From Prauserella_A sp040645195 (GTDB lineage: Bacteria > Actinomycetota > Actinomycetes > Mycobacteriales > Pseudonocardiaceae), in the NCBI RefSeq assembly GCF_040645195.1, contig NZ_JBEYXW010000017.1, forward strand, positions 1-64,000: a stretch of DNA of 64,000 nucleotides, written 5' to 3'. A program made the translations under genes and the position numbers. The notes beneath the pieces were generated by a model. It had not been told where the DNA came from. It made no database searches and saw nothing but the letters and a program-made list of their open reading frames with translations. Positions 1 through 7,512 of the stretch are shown one piece after another; within the stretch, counting starts at the first letter, position 1; the number at the start of each line of letters is the position of its first letter.

Positions 1-15
1 CCCCATTTTTTTGTT

Positions 16-37
16 CCGCCCCCGCCCGCGGGGGCGG
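16..37. terminator. GC-rich hairpin downstream of the sugar-binding protein gene
   Basis: A perfect 10-bp inverted repeat (16-25 with 28-37) has only two bases between its arms. It lies downstream of the minus-strand sugar-binding gene. The T-run at 6-12 lies on the wrong side for a U-tailed minus-strand terminator, where it would be transcribed as A. At best this is a U-less hairpin terminator. Confidence 0.3.
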
Positions 38-79
38 GGCGGTCCGCCCGCGCCCCCCGCCCCGGTGATCGGCTCCCGG

Positions 80-1204
80 TCAGGAAATCCCCAGTTCGGC
101 GCAGGCCGCCTGCAGATCGCCGGTGCAGACCTCGCTCGACTTCACGTAACCCTCGTCGATAACGCGCTTCACGTCGTCCTTCGTGATCAAGTACGGCTCG
201 AGCAGCACCGACTTGACGTTGCGGCTGCCCTTCGGGTCGTGCGTGGAGCCGGTGGCCAGCGCGTCGGCCGCCGCCCCGTCGTTGTTGGCAAGCGCGGCGG
301 CAAGCTTCGCCGTGGCCTCCGCCTCCTCCTTGATCGGCTTGAAGACGGTCATGTACTGGTCGCCGCGCAGGATCGCCTTGAGCCCGTCCGGGGTCGCGTC
401 CTGCCCGGTCACCGGCACCGTGCCGTTGAGCCCGTTCTTCTTCAGCACGGTGATGATCGCGCCCGCGAGCCCGTCGTTGGCCGCCACGACACCGTCGACC
501 TGGCCGCCGTTGCCGGTGAGGATCTGCTCGAAGGTGGTGCCACCCCGCTGGTTGTTCCAGTCGTCGATGGGCTGGCTCTGCACCAGCCGGAGCTGGCCGG
601 AGTCGTAGAGCGGCTGCAGCACGTTGCGCTGGCCCTCGTGGAACAGCGTCGCGTTGTTGTCGGTCGGGGCGCCCTCGATCTCGATGACCTGCGCGCCACG
701 CTTGTCCTTGAGCGCGTCGGCGAGGCCCTGGCCCTGCAGCTCGCCGACCTTGACGTTGTCGAAGGACACGTAGTAGTCGGAGCCGCCGCCGAGGTTGAGC
801 CGGTCGTAGTCGATGGTCGGGATGTTCGCGTTCTTGGCCTTGGCCGCGACGGCGCTGCCCACCTCGCTGTTGATCGAGGCGATGACCAGCACCTTCACGC
901 CCTGCGAGATCATGCCGTCGGCCAGAGTGGTGAACTTCTGGACGTCGCCCTGAGCGTTCTGCACGTCGGCGTCGAAGCCCTCGGCGCGCAACGCGGCCTC
1001 CAGCATGGGCTTGTCGAAACCTTCCCAGCGCGCCGACGAGGCGGTCTCGGGCAGGATCACGCCGACCTTGCCGTTCGTTGCGGCCTGTTCCTGGCCGCTG
1101 GTCTGGTCACCGCTGTCGCCCGCGGTGTTGGCTCCGCACGCTGCCAGCGTCAGGGTGGTGCCGAGAACGGCGGCAGCGAAGGCAAGGGGTCTCTTGGTCC
1201 GCAT
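80..1204 (-). CDS. Sugar ABC transporter substrate-binding lipoprotein, xylose-binding (XylF) type
   Basis: A 374-residue extracytoplasmic sugar-binding protein that would deliver a pentose, probably xylose, to an ABC permease. The ATG at 1204 was chosen because it has a GGAAAGG ribosome site and opens a typical signal: MRTKRP, a hydrophobic stretch, then a lipobox LAAC with the lipidated Cys at residue 23. The mature part is a periplasmic-binding-protein-1 fold with XylF-like segments (VGVILP near the start, PTIDYDRL mid-protein, ANDGLAGA, MTVFKPI). In-frame codons to 1273 would only add an untypical N-terminus. Permease and ATPase genes would be expected to the left, outside the window. The sugar is inferred from family resemblance only. 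Confidence 0.85.
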   Translation of the reverse strand: MRTKRPLAFAAAVLGTTLTLAACGANTAGDSGDQTSGQEQAATNGKVGVILPETASSARWEGFDKPMLEAALRAEGFDADVQNAQGDVQKFTTLADGMISQGVKVLVIASINSEVGSAVAAKAKNANIPTIDYDRLNLGGGSDYYVSFDNVKVGELQGQGLADALKDKRGAQVIEIEGAPTDNNATLFHEGQRNVLQPLYDSGQLRLVQSQPIDDWNNQRGGTTFEQILTGNGGQVDGVVAANDGLAGAIITVLKKNGLNGTVPVTGQDATPDGLKAILRGDQYMTVFKPIKEEAEATAKLAAALANNDGAAADALATGSTHDPKGSRNVKSVLLEPYLITKDDVKRVIDEGYVKSSEVCTGDLQAACAELGIS

Positions 1205-1274
1205 CCGTGCACCTTTCCGGAGTCCCAGCCGACGAGCGGCGCCCCCGGAAGGGATCGGCGCTACGTCGCGCAAA

Positions 1275-1293
1275 ATGTTGTGGGCGACAACAT
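1275..1293. promoter_or_regulatory. Palindromic candidate operator upstream of the sugar-binding protein gene
   Basis: A perfect inverted repeat, ATGTTGT-N5-ACAACAT, lies about 70 bp upstream of the ATG of the sugar-binding lipoprotein. Sugar ABC operons of this kind are usually controlled by ROK (XylR) or LacI repressors that bind such dyads. No regulator gene is in view, so the assignment is inference. Confidence 0.45.
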
Positions 1294-1362
1294 ATGCCCG
1301 CCAAACCAGAGAGCGGAAGGTGATCTGTACCGATCAAGCGCCTCGAATACGGACACGGTTTG

Positions 1363-1906
1363 GTAACCCGCGAATCCCCCGCTCCGGCTCGCGAGTCCCC
1401 CGCCCAGGTCGGCGAGTTGCCCGCCCAGGTCGGCGAGTTGCCCGCCCAGGTCGGCGAGTTGCCCGCTTGCGCACGCGAGTTGCACCCTCGGACAGGCGAG
1501 TTGCCCGCTCGGCAGCGTGAAGCTCCCCGTCCGGCACCCAGCGGGCCGCACGAGGGCGCCGGTTCCGCTTTCGGTGTGCCACGTGCCACCGGCCTGGGCA
1601 GCTCAGTCGCCGGACCGGGCAACTCGCGCGCCGGACCGGGAGACTCGCGCGCCCGGGCCGGAGCGCGCAACTCGCGAGCCGGAGCGGGGGACTCGGGCGC
1701 CGCCGGGGGACTCACGGGCCCGAGCGGGCAACTCGCACGCTCGAGCGGGGGACTCACGGGCCCGAGCGGGCAACTCGCACGCCCGGCCGGGGGACTCGCC
1801 CACCCGAGCGGGGGACTCGCCCACCCGAGCGGGAGACTCGCGGGCCCGAGCGGGAGACTCGCGGGCCCGAGCGGGAGACTCGCGGGCCCGAGCGGGGGAC
1901 TCGCGG
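1363..1906. repeat. Inverted pair of 21-bp minisatellite arrays (gene-free, about 540 bp)
   Basis: The left array (about 1363-1520, roughly 8 units) repeats GGCGAGTTGCCCGC-type cores, with three nearly identical 21-bp units around 1402-1464. After a spacer of about 90 bp, the right array (about 1610-1906, roughly 14 units) repeats the reverse complement, GCGGGCAACTCGC or GCGGGGGACTCGC, again on a 21-bp period. The last three units before 1906 are almost identical. The array ends directly at the stop codon of the helicase gene. Because 21 is a multiple of three, all frames stay open, and the resulting ORFs are artefacts. No gene is supported between 1294 and 1906. Confidence 0.85.
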
Positions 1907-3673
1907 TTACCAGGAGCGGAGGGTGGCGATCCGTTCCTCTAGCTGCTCGACGGTGGCCACCGCGGTGGGTGGGCCGCCGCAGATGCGGCGCAGCTCGCTG
2001 TGGATGGCGCCGTGCGGCTTGCGGGTGCGGTGGTGGTACACGCCCACCAGCGTGTTGAGCTCCTTGCGCAGCGACTGGAGCCGCTCGCCGACCGATCGCG
2101 GCCGCGGCGGCGGCTCGCCCTGCTGCTCCAGCTGCGGTTTGCGCCGTTTGGCGTCGGCGAGCTGCTCCTCCTGCCGCTTACGCAGCAGCGCCCGTACCTG
2201 GTCGGGCTCCAGCAACCCCGGTAGGCCGAGGTACTCCTGCTCCTCGTCGCTGCCGGAGAACGCGGCCGTACCGAAGGAGTTGCCGTCGTAGATCACCTGG
2301 TCCAGCTCGGCCGAGGCACCCAGCGACGTGAACGCCTTCTCCTCCTCGCCCGGCTCGTCCTGGGTGCGGTTGGCCGCGACGAGCAGCTCGTCGTCCCAGC
2401 CGTCCTTCTCCCGGTGCGGCTTGCCGAGCACGTGATCGCGCTCGGCCTCCAGCTCGCTCGCCAGCTCCAGCAGCACCGGCACGCTGGGCAGGAACACGCT
2501 GGCGGTCTCCCCCGGCTGCCGCGAACGCACGAACCGGCCGATGGCCTGCGCGAAGAACAGCGGGGTCGACGCACTGGTCGCGTACACGCCGACGGCCAGC
2601 CGCGGCACGTCGACGCCCTCCGAGACCATGCGCACCGCCACGAGCCAGCGGTCCGTCGACTCGGAGAACTCGCCAATGCGGCTGGTCGCCTTGGGGTCGT
2701 CGGACAGCACCACGACCGGCGCCTCGCCGGTGAGCCTCGTCAGGATTTTGGCGTAGGCACGTGCGGAGTCCTGATCGGTCGCGATCACCAGCCCGCCGGC
2801 ATCCGCAACGCCACTGGACCGCAGCTGCGTGAGCCGGGTGTCGGCGGCCTGCAGCACGGAGGGCACCCACTCCCCGCTCGGGTCCAGTGCCGTCCGCCAC
2901 GCCCGCGCCGTCTGCTCGGCCGTCAGCGGCTCACCGAGTCGTGCGGTGAACTCGTCGCCGGCGCTGGTGCGCCACGACGCCTCCCCCGAGTAGGCCAGGA
3001 ACACCACCGGCCGGACGACACCATCAGCAAGCGCGTCGCTGTAGCCGTACGAGTGGTCGGCCTTGCTGCGCAGCGCACCATCGCCATCGGGTTCGTAGCT
3101 GATGAACGGGATCGGCGAGTCGTCGCTGCGGAACGGGGTCCCGGTGAGCGCGAGCCTGCGCACGGCCGGTGTGAACGCCTCGAGCGCCGCGTCACCCCAC
3201 GACTTGGCGTCGCCTGCGTGGTGGATCTCGTCGAGGATCACCAGCGTCTTGCGGTTCTCCGTGCGCACCCGGTGCAGGTTGGGATGTGCGGCCACCTGCG
3301 CGTACGTCACCGCCACACCCTGGTAGTCCGATGACGTGACGCCGGTGGTGTTGCGGAAGTTCGAGTCGATGGCGATCCCGGCGGCAGCCGCCGCGGTGGC
3401 CCACTGGTGCTTGAGGTGCTCTGTCGGGGTCACGATCGTGACCGCCTCGATCGTGCGGTCGGACAACAGTTCGGCGGCGATCCGCAGCCCGAACACGGTC
3501 TTGCCGGCGCCGGGCGTCGCGACCGCGAGGAAGTCCTTGGGCTTCTGCGTCAGGTATTTGGTGAGCGCCCTGCGCTGCCAGGCACGCAGCGGGCGGGCCG
3601 TGGCGTCGTGCTGAGGTTCGGGTGCGGCGAAACCGTGCTGGGCCTGGGCCGTATCCGACACCGACGCTGCCAC
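1907..3673 (-). CDS. DEAD/DEAH-type superfamily II helicase
   Basis: A 588-residue ATP-dependent nucleic-acid helicase or translocase. Visible motifs: a Q-like LRAWQRRAL near residue 29, Walker A ATPGAGKT (52-59), DEIHH (148-152, a DEAH-like motif II), LALTGTPFRSDD (motif III, near 175), and QAIGRFVRSR (motif VI, in the second RecA domain). It resembles the XPB/type III restriction ResIII helicase group rather than classical RNA helicases. The C-terminus is charged and has a coiled-coil look. It stands alone: the 21-bp repeat array abuts its stop, and a YihY gene diverges upstream. Its substrate is unknown; no methyltransferase or nuclease partner is adjacent, so restriction is unlikely. Confidence 0.85.
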   Translation of the reverse strand: MAASVSDTAQAQHGFAAPEPQHDATARPLRAWQRRALTKYLTQKPKDFLAVATPGAGKTVFGLRIAAELLSDRTIEAVTIVTPTEHLKHQWATAAAAAGIAIDSNFRNTTGVTSSDYQGVAVTYAQVAAHPNLHRVRTENRKTLVILDEIHHAGDAKSWGDAALEAFTPAVRRLALTGTPFRSDDSPIPFISYEPDGDGALRSKADHSYGYSDALADGVVRPVVFLAYSGEASWRTSAGDEFTARLGEPLTAEQTARAWRTALDPSGEWVPSVLQAADTRLTQLRSSGVADAGGLVIATDQDSARAYAKILTRLTGEAPVVVLSDDPKATSRIGEFSESTDRWLVAVRMVSEGVDVPRLAVGVYATSASTPLFFAQAIGRFVRSRQPGETASVFLPSVPVLLELASELEAERDHVLGKPHREKDGWDDELLVAANRTQDEPGEEEKAFTSLGASAELDQVIYDGNSFGTAAFSGSDEEQEYLGLPGLLEPDQVRALLRKRQEEQLADAKRRKPQLEQQGEPPPRPRSVGERLQSLRKELNTLVGVYHHRTRKPHGAIHSELRRICGGPPTAVATVEQLEERIATLRSW

Positions 3674-3728
3674 TCCCCTCCACCCGCGAACCGCTCACGA
3701 CACATACGAAGGCCCCCACATGGACGGA

Positions 3729-3777
3729 CCCGGCAGCCGTGCCGGGTACGCGGTGAGGGCGCCCGGAGAGCGTACCC
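3729..3777. other. Overlapping inverted repeats in the divergent helicase/YihY promoter region
   Basis: Within the 233-bp divergent gap there is a 7-bp hairpin (CCCGGCA at 3729-3735 with TGCCGGG at 3740-3746). An 8-bp pair overlaps it (GGGTACGC at 3744-3751 with GCGTACCC at 3770-3777). The two share bases 3744-3746. They could be an operator or a 5' UTR structure; no function can be assigned. Confidence 0.3.
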
Positions 3778-3906
3778 GGCCGCACCGACAGGGGCCGTCC
3801 ACGGCACGCCGAGCCTCCCGCCCACCACCGCCCAGACGGCCGGCCGGCTTCATTCAGCGGGACCCAACGCGCCGAATGCCAGCCCATGGACCATGCTTGA
3901 ACCGCA

Positions 3907-5064
3907 ATGGAGACGCGAGGACCCAGGACACAGGACGGCGAGGGCGGGCGCGCGCCTGAGCCACGGGCCAGGCGCAACGGTCCCCTGCGCCTGATCGGCC
4001 GCACCTTCAGCAAAGCGTGGGAAGGCAACATCTTCTCGGAGTCGGCCGAGGCCGCGTTCTGGCAGACACTGTCGCTGCCACCGCTGCTGCTCGGCCTGCT
4101 CGGCAGTCTCGGGTTCCTCGGCGACTGGTTCGGCGGCGCCGTCGTGCGCGCCGTGCACGACAAGATCATCGCCTTCTCCGCGACGATCTTCAGCGGCAGT
4201 GTGGTGAACCAGATCATCCAGCCGACGGTCAACGACATCCTGACCACCGGCAAGGGCGAGATCGTCTCGGTCGGCTTTCTGATCTCGCTGTGGGCGGGTT
4301 CCTCCGCGATGTCCTCGTTCGTCGACGCGATCACGGTCGCCCACGGCCAGTACGGTGTGCGCAACGAGGTGTGGCAGCGGATCTTCGCGCTGCTGCTCTA
4401 CCTGGTGAGCCTGGTGCTGCTGGTCGTGGGTCTGCCGATCATCGCGATCGGGCCTGACCTGCTGCCCCAGTTCTTCCCGGTCGACTGGCGGCACACCATC
4501 TCAGGGTGGGTGGGCACGCTGTACTACCCGACCGTGGGCGCGCTGCTCGTGGTCGCGCTCGCGACGCTGTACAAGCTGGCGCTACCACGCAAGCTGCCCT
4601 GGCACCGCGGGCTGCCGGGAGCCGTACTCGCGATGGTGATCTTCCTGCTGTCCAGCATCGGGCTGCGGATCTACATCGCCTGGATCACCACGACCGGCTA
4701 CACCTACGGCGCGCTCGCGACCCCGATCGCCTTCCTGCTGTTCACCTTCTTCATCGGGCTCGCGATCGTGGGCGGCGCCTACTTCAACAGCGCCATCCAG
4801 GAGCTGTGGCCTGCGAAGATGACCCGCAGGCAGCGCCGCAAGTGGCGGCGGCTGGAGATGGAACGCGCGAACGAACGGCTCCAGGAGCAAGAAGGCAGGA
4901 GCCTGTGGCAGCGCACCACGACTCCGCTGCGCAAGCCGCGCAAACCAGAACCGGAATCCGGGGACGGACCGCCCGCCGGGGGGAGTCCCCCGGCGGGCCC
5001 GCGCGGCCCTGCGGGGACCGAGAACGCGGACTACTCGCCGCCGCCGGGTGGCAGGTTCTCGTAG
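3907..5064 (+). CDS. YihY/virulence factor BrkB family membrane protein
   Basis: A 385-residue inner-membrane protein. A basic N-terminus precedes about six hydrophobic segments: around residues 50-75, 115-135, 155-180, 200-220, 240-260 and 275-300. This matches the YihY/BrkB family (once misnamed RNase BN). A family-typical stretch lies around residues 120-150 (LISLWAGSSAMSSFVDAIT). The C-terminal 80 residues are hydrophilic, starting with a basic helix (MTRRQRRKWRRLEMERANER) and ending in a Pro/Gly-rich tail. The biochemical role of the family is unsettled. Its last 34 bp overlap the 3' end of the convergent DUF3039 gene. Confidence 0.8.
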   Translation: METRGPRTQDGEGGRAPEPRARRNGPLRLIGRTFSKAWEGNIFSESAEAAFWQTLSLPPLLLGLLGSLGFLGDWFGGAVVRAVHDKIIAFSATIFSGSVVNQIIQPTVNDILTTGKGEIVSVGFLISLWAGSSAMSSFVDAITVAHGQYGVRNEVWQRIFALLLYLVSLVLLVVGLPIIAIGPDLLPQFFPVDWRHTISGWVGTLYYPTVGALLVVALATLYKLALPRKLPWHRGLPGAVLAMVIFLLSSIGLRIYIAWITTTGYTYGALATPIAFLLFTFFIGLAIVGGAYFNSAIQELWPAKMTRRQRRKWRRLEMERANERLQEQEGRSLWQRTTTPLRKPRKPEPESGDGPPAGGSPPAGPRGPAGTENADYSPPPGGRFS

Positions 5065-5279
5065 ATTCGCTTGCACTCGGGGCACACCGGCGAGCCCGGC
5101 TTCGGCGACTTCGTCACCGGGAACACCTCGCCGCACAGCGCCACCACGTGCGTGCCCATGACCGCGCTTTCGGCGATCCTGTTCTTCCGCACGTAGTGGA
5201 ACATCTTCGGCGAGTCGTCATCAGTGGCGTCGGTACCCTCTGGGCGGGTGTCGACATCAGGCAAGGTCTGCGTACTCAC
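5031..5279 (-). CDS. DUF3039 domain protein, small zinc-ribbon-like
   Basis: An 82-residue protein starting at a GTG (VSTQTLPD), which matches the usual N-terminus of the actinobacterial DUF3039 family. An in-frame ATG six codons upstream (5297) is the alternative. The conserved core FHYVRKNRI...GTHVVALCGEVF...SPVCPECKRIY suggests a metal-binding CxxC plus an isolated Cys and His. Function is unknown. A far longer open frame continues upstream, antisense to psuG, and is not believed. It converges with and overlaps the YihY gene and is divergent from psuG (78-bp gap). Confidence 0.75.
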   Translation of the reverse strand: MSTQTLPDVDTRPEGTDATDDDSPKMFHYVRKNRIAESAVMGTHVVALCGEVFPVTKSPKPGSPVCPECKRIYENLPPGGGE

Positions 5280-5357
5280 GCGTCCATGATGCCGCATCGC
5301 GCCTGCCCGGCCGACCCACCGGGAGCCGGCGACCGGCCGGTGGGTCAAGATGCTGAG

Positions 5358-6287
5358 GTGATCAGCACCTCCCCGCAGCGCCTCGCCATGTCGGCCGAGG
5401 TGGCCGACGCCCTTTCCGACGGCACTGCCGTCGTCGCGCTGGAAAGCACCCTGCTCTCCCACGGCCTGCCGCCCGGCCGCAACCTCGACGTGGCGCGCCG
5501 GCTCGAGCAGGTCGTGCGGGACGCCGGTGCGGTCCCGGCCACGATCGCGGTACTGGACGGCACGGCGCTGGTCGGCCTCTCCCCCGCCCAGCTGGAGCGG
5601 ATCTGCGCCCCCGGTGCGGACTTGGCGAAGCTGTCCGTGCGCGACCTGGGGCCCACGATCGCGCGCGGCCGATCCGGCGCGACGACCGTGGCGAGTACGT
5701 CGGTGCTCGCGCACGCCGCCGGCATCGGCGTGTTCGCCACGGGCGGCCTCGGCGGGGTGCACCTTCCGGTGCCGGGATCGACGGTGACCTGGGACGTCTC
5801 CGCCGACCTCGGTGCACTCGAACGCACTCCCGTCCTGGTCGTGTGCTCGGGCATGAAGTCGATCCTCGACATCGCGGCGACGCTGGAGGTGCTGGAGACC
5901 AACTCGGTGCCGGTGCTCGGCTACGGCGTCGACGAGTTCCCCGCGTTCTACCTGCGCTCCTCCGGCCTGCCCGTGCCGCACCGGGTCGACGACCCCCGGC
6001 AGGTGGCGGCCGCGGTATCCGCGCACCGCCATTTCGCCGACTCCGGGGTGCTGCTGGCGAACCCGATCCCCGCCGAGGCCGAGATGGACGCCGGACTGCA
6101 CGACCGGCTGCTGGCCGAGGGCCTCGACCTGGTCAAGGCCCGCAACGTGCACGGCTCGGACGTCACACCGGTGCTGCTGGAGCACTTCCACACCGCCAGC
6201 GGCGGGGTGAGTCTCGACGCCAACGAGGCGCTGGTGCTGGCGAACGCGGCGCTGGCCGCTCAGGTGGCGGTGGAGCTGGCGTCGTGA
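5358..6287 (+). CDS. psuG: Pseudouridine-5'-phosphate glycosidase
   Basis: A 309-residue enzyme that splits pseudouridine 5'-phosphate reversibly into uracil and ribose 5-phosphate, in RNA-modification salvage. Family segments: VVALESTLLSHGLP, VPATIAVLDG, TTVASTSVLAHAAGIGVFATGGLGGVH, CSGMKSILDIAATLE (the Lys is the expected catalytic residue), NSVPVLGYGVDEFPAFY, and a C-terminal LVLANAALAAQVA. The GTG at 5358 keeps the helical N-terminus seen in E. coli YeiN; an ATG at 5388 is the alternative. The stop overlaps the GTG of the next gene (GTGA), so the pair is co-translated. Confidence 0.92.
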   Translation: MISTSPQRLAMSAEVADALSDGTAVVALESTLLSHGLPPGRNLDVARRLEQVVRDAGAVPATIAVLDGTALVGLSPAQLERICAPGADLAKLSVRDLGPTIARGRSGATTVASTSVLAHAAGIGVFATGGLGGVHLPVPGSTVTWDVSADLGALERTPVLVVCSGMKSILDIAATLEVLETNSVPVLGYGVDEFPAFYLRSSGLPVPHRVDDPRQVAAAVSAHRHFADSGVLLANPIPAEAEMDAGLHDRLLAEGLDLVKARNVHGSDVTPVLLEHFHTASGGVSLDANEALVLANAALAAQVAVELAS

Positions 6288-7156
6288 AGGTGGTCGTCGT
6301 CGGCGACGCCGGCCTCGACGTCGTCGCCCGGCACGACGGACCGGTCGCGCATGGCGGGGACACCCGCGCCAGCGTCCGCCTCACCGGCGGCGGAGCGGGC
6401 GCGAACACCGCGCTGTGGCTACGCGCGGCTGGCACTGCGCCGACGCTCGTGGCCAGGGTGGGCGACGATCCGGGAGGCAGGCTGGTTCGTACCGAACTGG
6501 AGGCCGCCGGCGTCGAATGCGCGTTCGCCATCGACCCGGACACCGCCACCTGCTGCGTGGTCGTCCTGGTCGACGGTGACGGTCAGCGCAGCATGCTGCC
6601 CGACCGCGGCGCCAACAAACGTTTCTCCCCTGCCGACGTCGGCCGCGCGGCACTGGCTGGCGCGCGGCACCTGCACCTGTCCGGCTACGTGCTGCTCGAT
6701 CCGTCGTCGCGGCCCGCGGGGCTGGCGGCGCTCACCGCCGCGCGCGAGGCCGGGCTGAGCACCTCGGTGGACCCGCAGTCCGCGGCGCTGCTCACCGATC
6801 CGGCCGGCTTCCTCGATGACGTCCGTGGGGTGGATCTGCTGCTGCCCAACGCGGTCGAACTGCAGGCGCTCACCGGCCGCCCCGGCGTCGCGGCGGCACA
6901 GGACCTTCTCGGCACCGTCGGCGCGGTCGTGGTCACCACGGGCCTCGACGGCGCGGCCTGGGTCAACGGCGACGGCGTGCTGACGATGCCGGCCGAGCCC
7001 GCGCCGTGTATCGACAGCACCGGGGCCGGGGATGCGTTCAACGCCGGGCTGCTGGCCGCTTGGCTCCGCGGGGAACCCACGATCGACGCCCTACGTGCGG
7101 GCGTCACTCTCGGCACACTAGCTGTCCGCCAAGTGGGCGCGCAGCCCACCGGCTGA
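6284..7156 (+). CDS. psuK: PfkB-family carbohydrate kinase, probable pseudouridine kinase
   Basis: A 290-residue ribokinase-like sugar kinase. N-terminal VVVVGDAGLDVVARHDGPV, substrate-binding GGGAGANTALWLRAAG (the first PfkB signature region) and C-terminal DSTGAGDAFNAG (second signature, with the catalytic Asp) are intact. The GTG start overlaps the psuG stop. In psu operons this kinase phosphorylates pseudouridine to the substrate of the glycosidase, and context makes that the best call; other nucleoside or sugar substrates are possible. Its stop lies 2 bp from the convergent DUF3099 gene. Confidence 0.85.
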   Translation: MKVVVVGDAGLDVVARHDGPVAHGGDTRASVRLTGGGAGANTALWLRAAGTAPTLVARVGDDPGGRLVRTELEAAGVECAFAIDPDTATCCVVVLVDGDGQRSMLPDRGANKRFSPADVGRAALAGARHLHLSGYVLLDPSSRPAGLAALTAAREAGLSTSVDPQSAALLTDPAGFLDDVRGVDLLLPNAVELQALTGRPGVAAAQDLLGTVGAVVVTTGLDGAAWVNGDGVLTMPAEPAPCIDSTGAGDAFNAGLLAAWLRGEPTIDALRAGVTLGTLAVRQVGAQPTG

Positions 7157-7158
7157 GC

Positions 7159-7473
7159 TCAGCCGTCGATCACCTTGTGCGAGCGGCCCTCGATCTGTGC
7201 CTTGTGGCGCTGGTAGCGGCTGACCTTCTCGGCCTTGCGGGGCGGCCGGTCGTTGGCGATCAGCACCGCGATCCACGGCAGCGGCACCGACAGCACCAGG
7301 AACGCGAGCGCGAGCCACCAGGTGTGGTAGAAGACACCGGCCAGCACGAGGCACGGGATGCGCATCCCCATGGTCAGCACGTACTTGCGTTTGCGTGCGG
7401 CCAGCTCGTCGTCGTAGGAAGGCGCTGCTTCGGTGATCAGCACCGGGTTGATCTGCCTGTCGTGCTCGCTCAC
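7159..7473 (-). CDS. DUF3099 domain membrane protein
   Basis: A 104-residue protein of the actinobacterial DUF3099 family: a short acidic/polar N-terminus (LITEAAPSYDDELAARKRKY), two adjacent transmembrane helices (about residues 38-80), then a basic tail (DRPPRKAEKVSRYQRHK). The GTG at 7473 was chosen over an upstream start at 7503 because GGAGGTGG sits 5 bp before it. Function unknown; it is a two-helix hairpin in the cytoplasmic membrane. Convergent with psuK. Confidence 0.75.
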   Translation of the reverse strand: MSEHDRQINPVLITEAAPSYDDELAARKRKYVLTMGMRIPCLVLAGVFYHTWWLALAFLVLSVPLPWIAVLIANDRPPRKAEKVSRYQRHKAQIEGRSHKVIDG

Positions 7474-7512
7474 CGGAACCACCTCCACCCTCAATGGTCC
7501 CACCGCCCCGAC

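Noticed and set aside
6..12. T-run as terminator of the sugar-binding gene
   Set aside because: It lies after the hairpin on the minus strand but would be transcribed as A, so it does not form a U-tail.
11..1366. 451-residue plus-strand ORF over the sugar-binding gene
   Set aside because: It is the antisense shadow of a clear lipoprotein gene; composition is Arg/Gly/Val repeats without domain resemblance.
1363..1906. CRISPR array
   Set aside because: Units are 21 bp with degenerate sequence and no unique spacers of regular size; no cas genes nearby.
1107..2058. Several long ORFs on both strands through the 21-bp repeats
   Set aside because: The unit length is a multiple of three, so no stops arise; the translations are Pro/Arg/Gly/Ser repeats and depend on the array only.
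4506..5357. Extension of psuG upstream
   Set aside because: It overlaps the YihY gene in another frame; the family N-terminus begins near 5358.
5031..6191. 386-residue minus-strand ORF
   Set aside because: Only its last 82 residues are the DUF3039 protein; the rest lies antisense to psuG and looks like noise.
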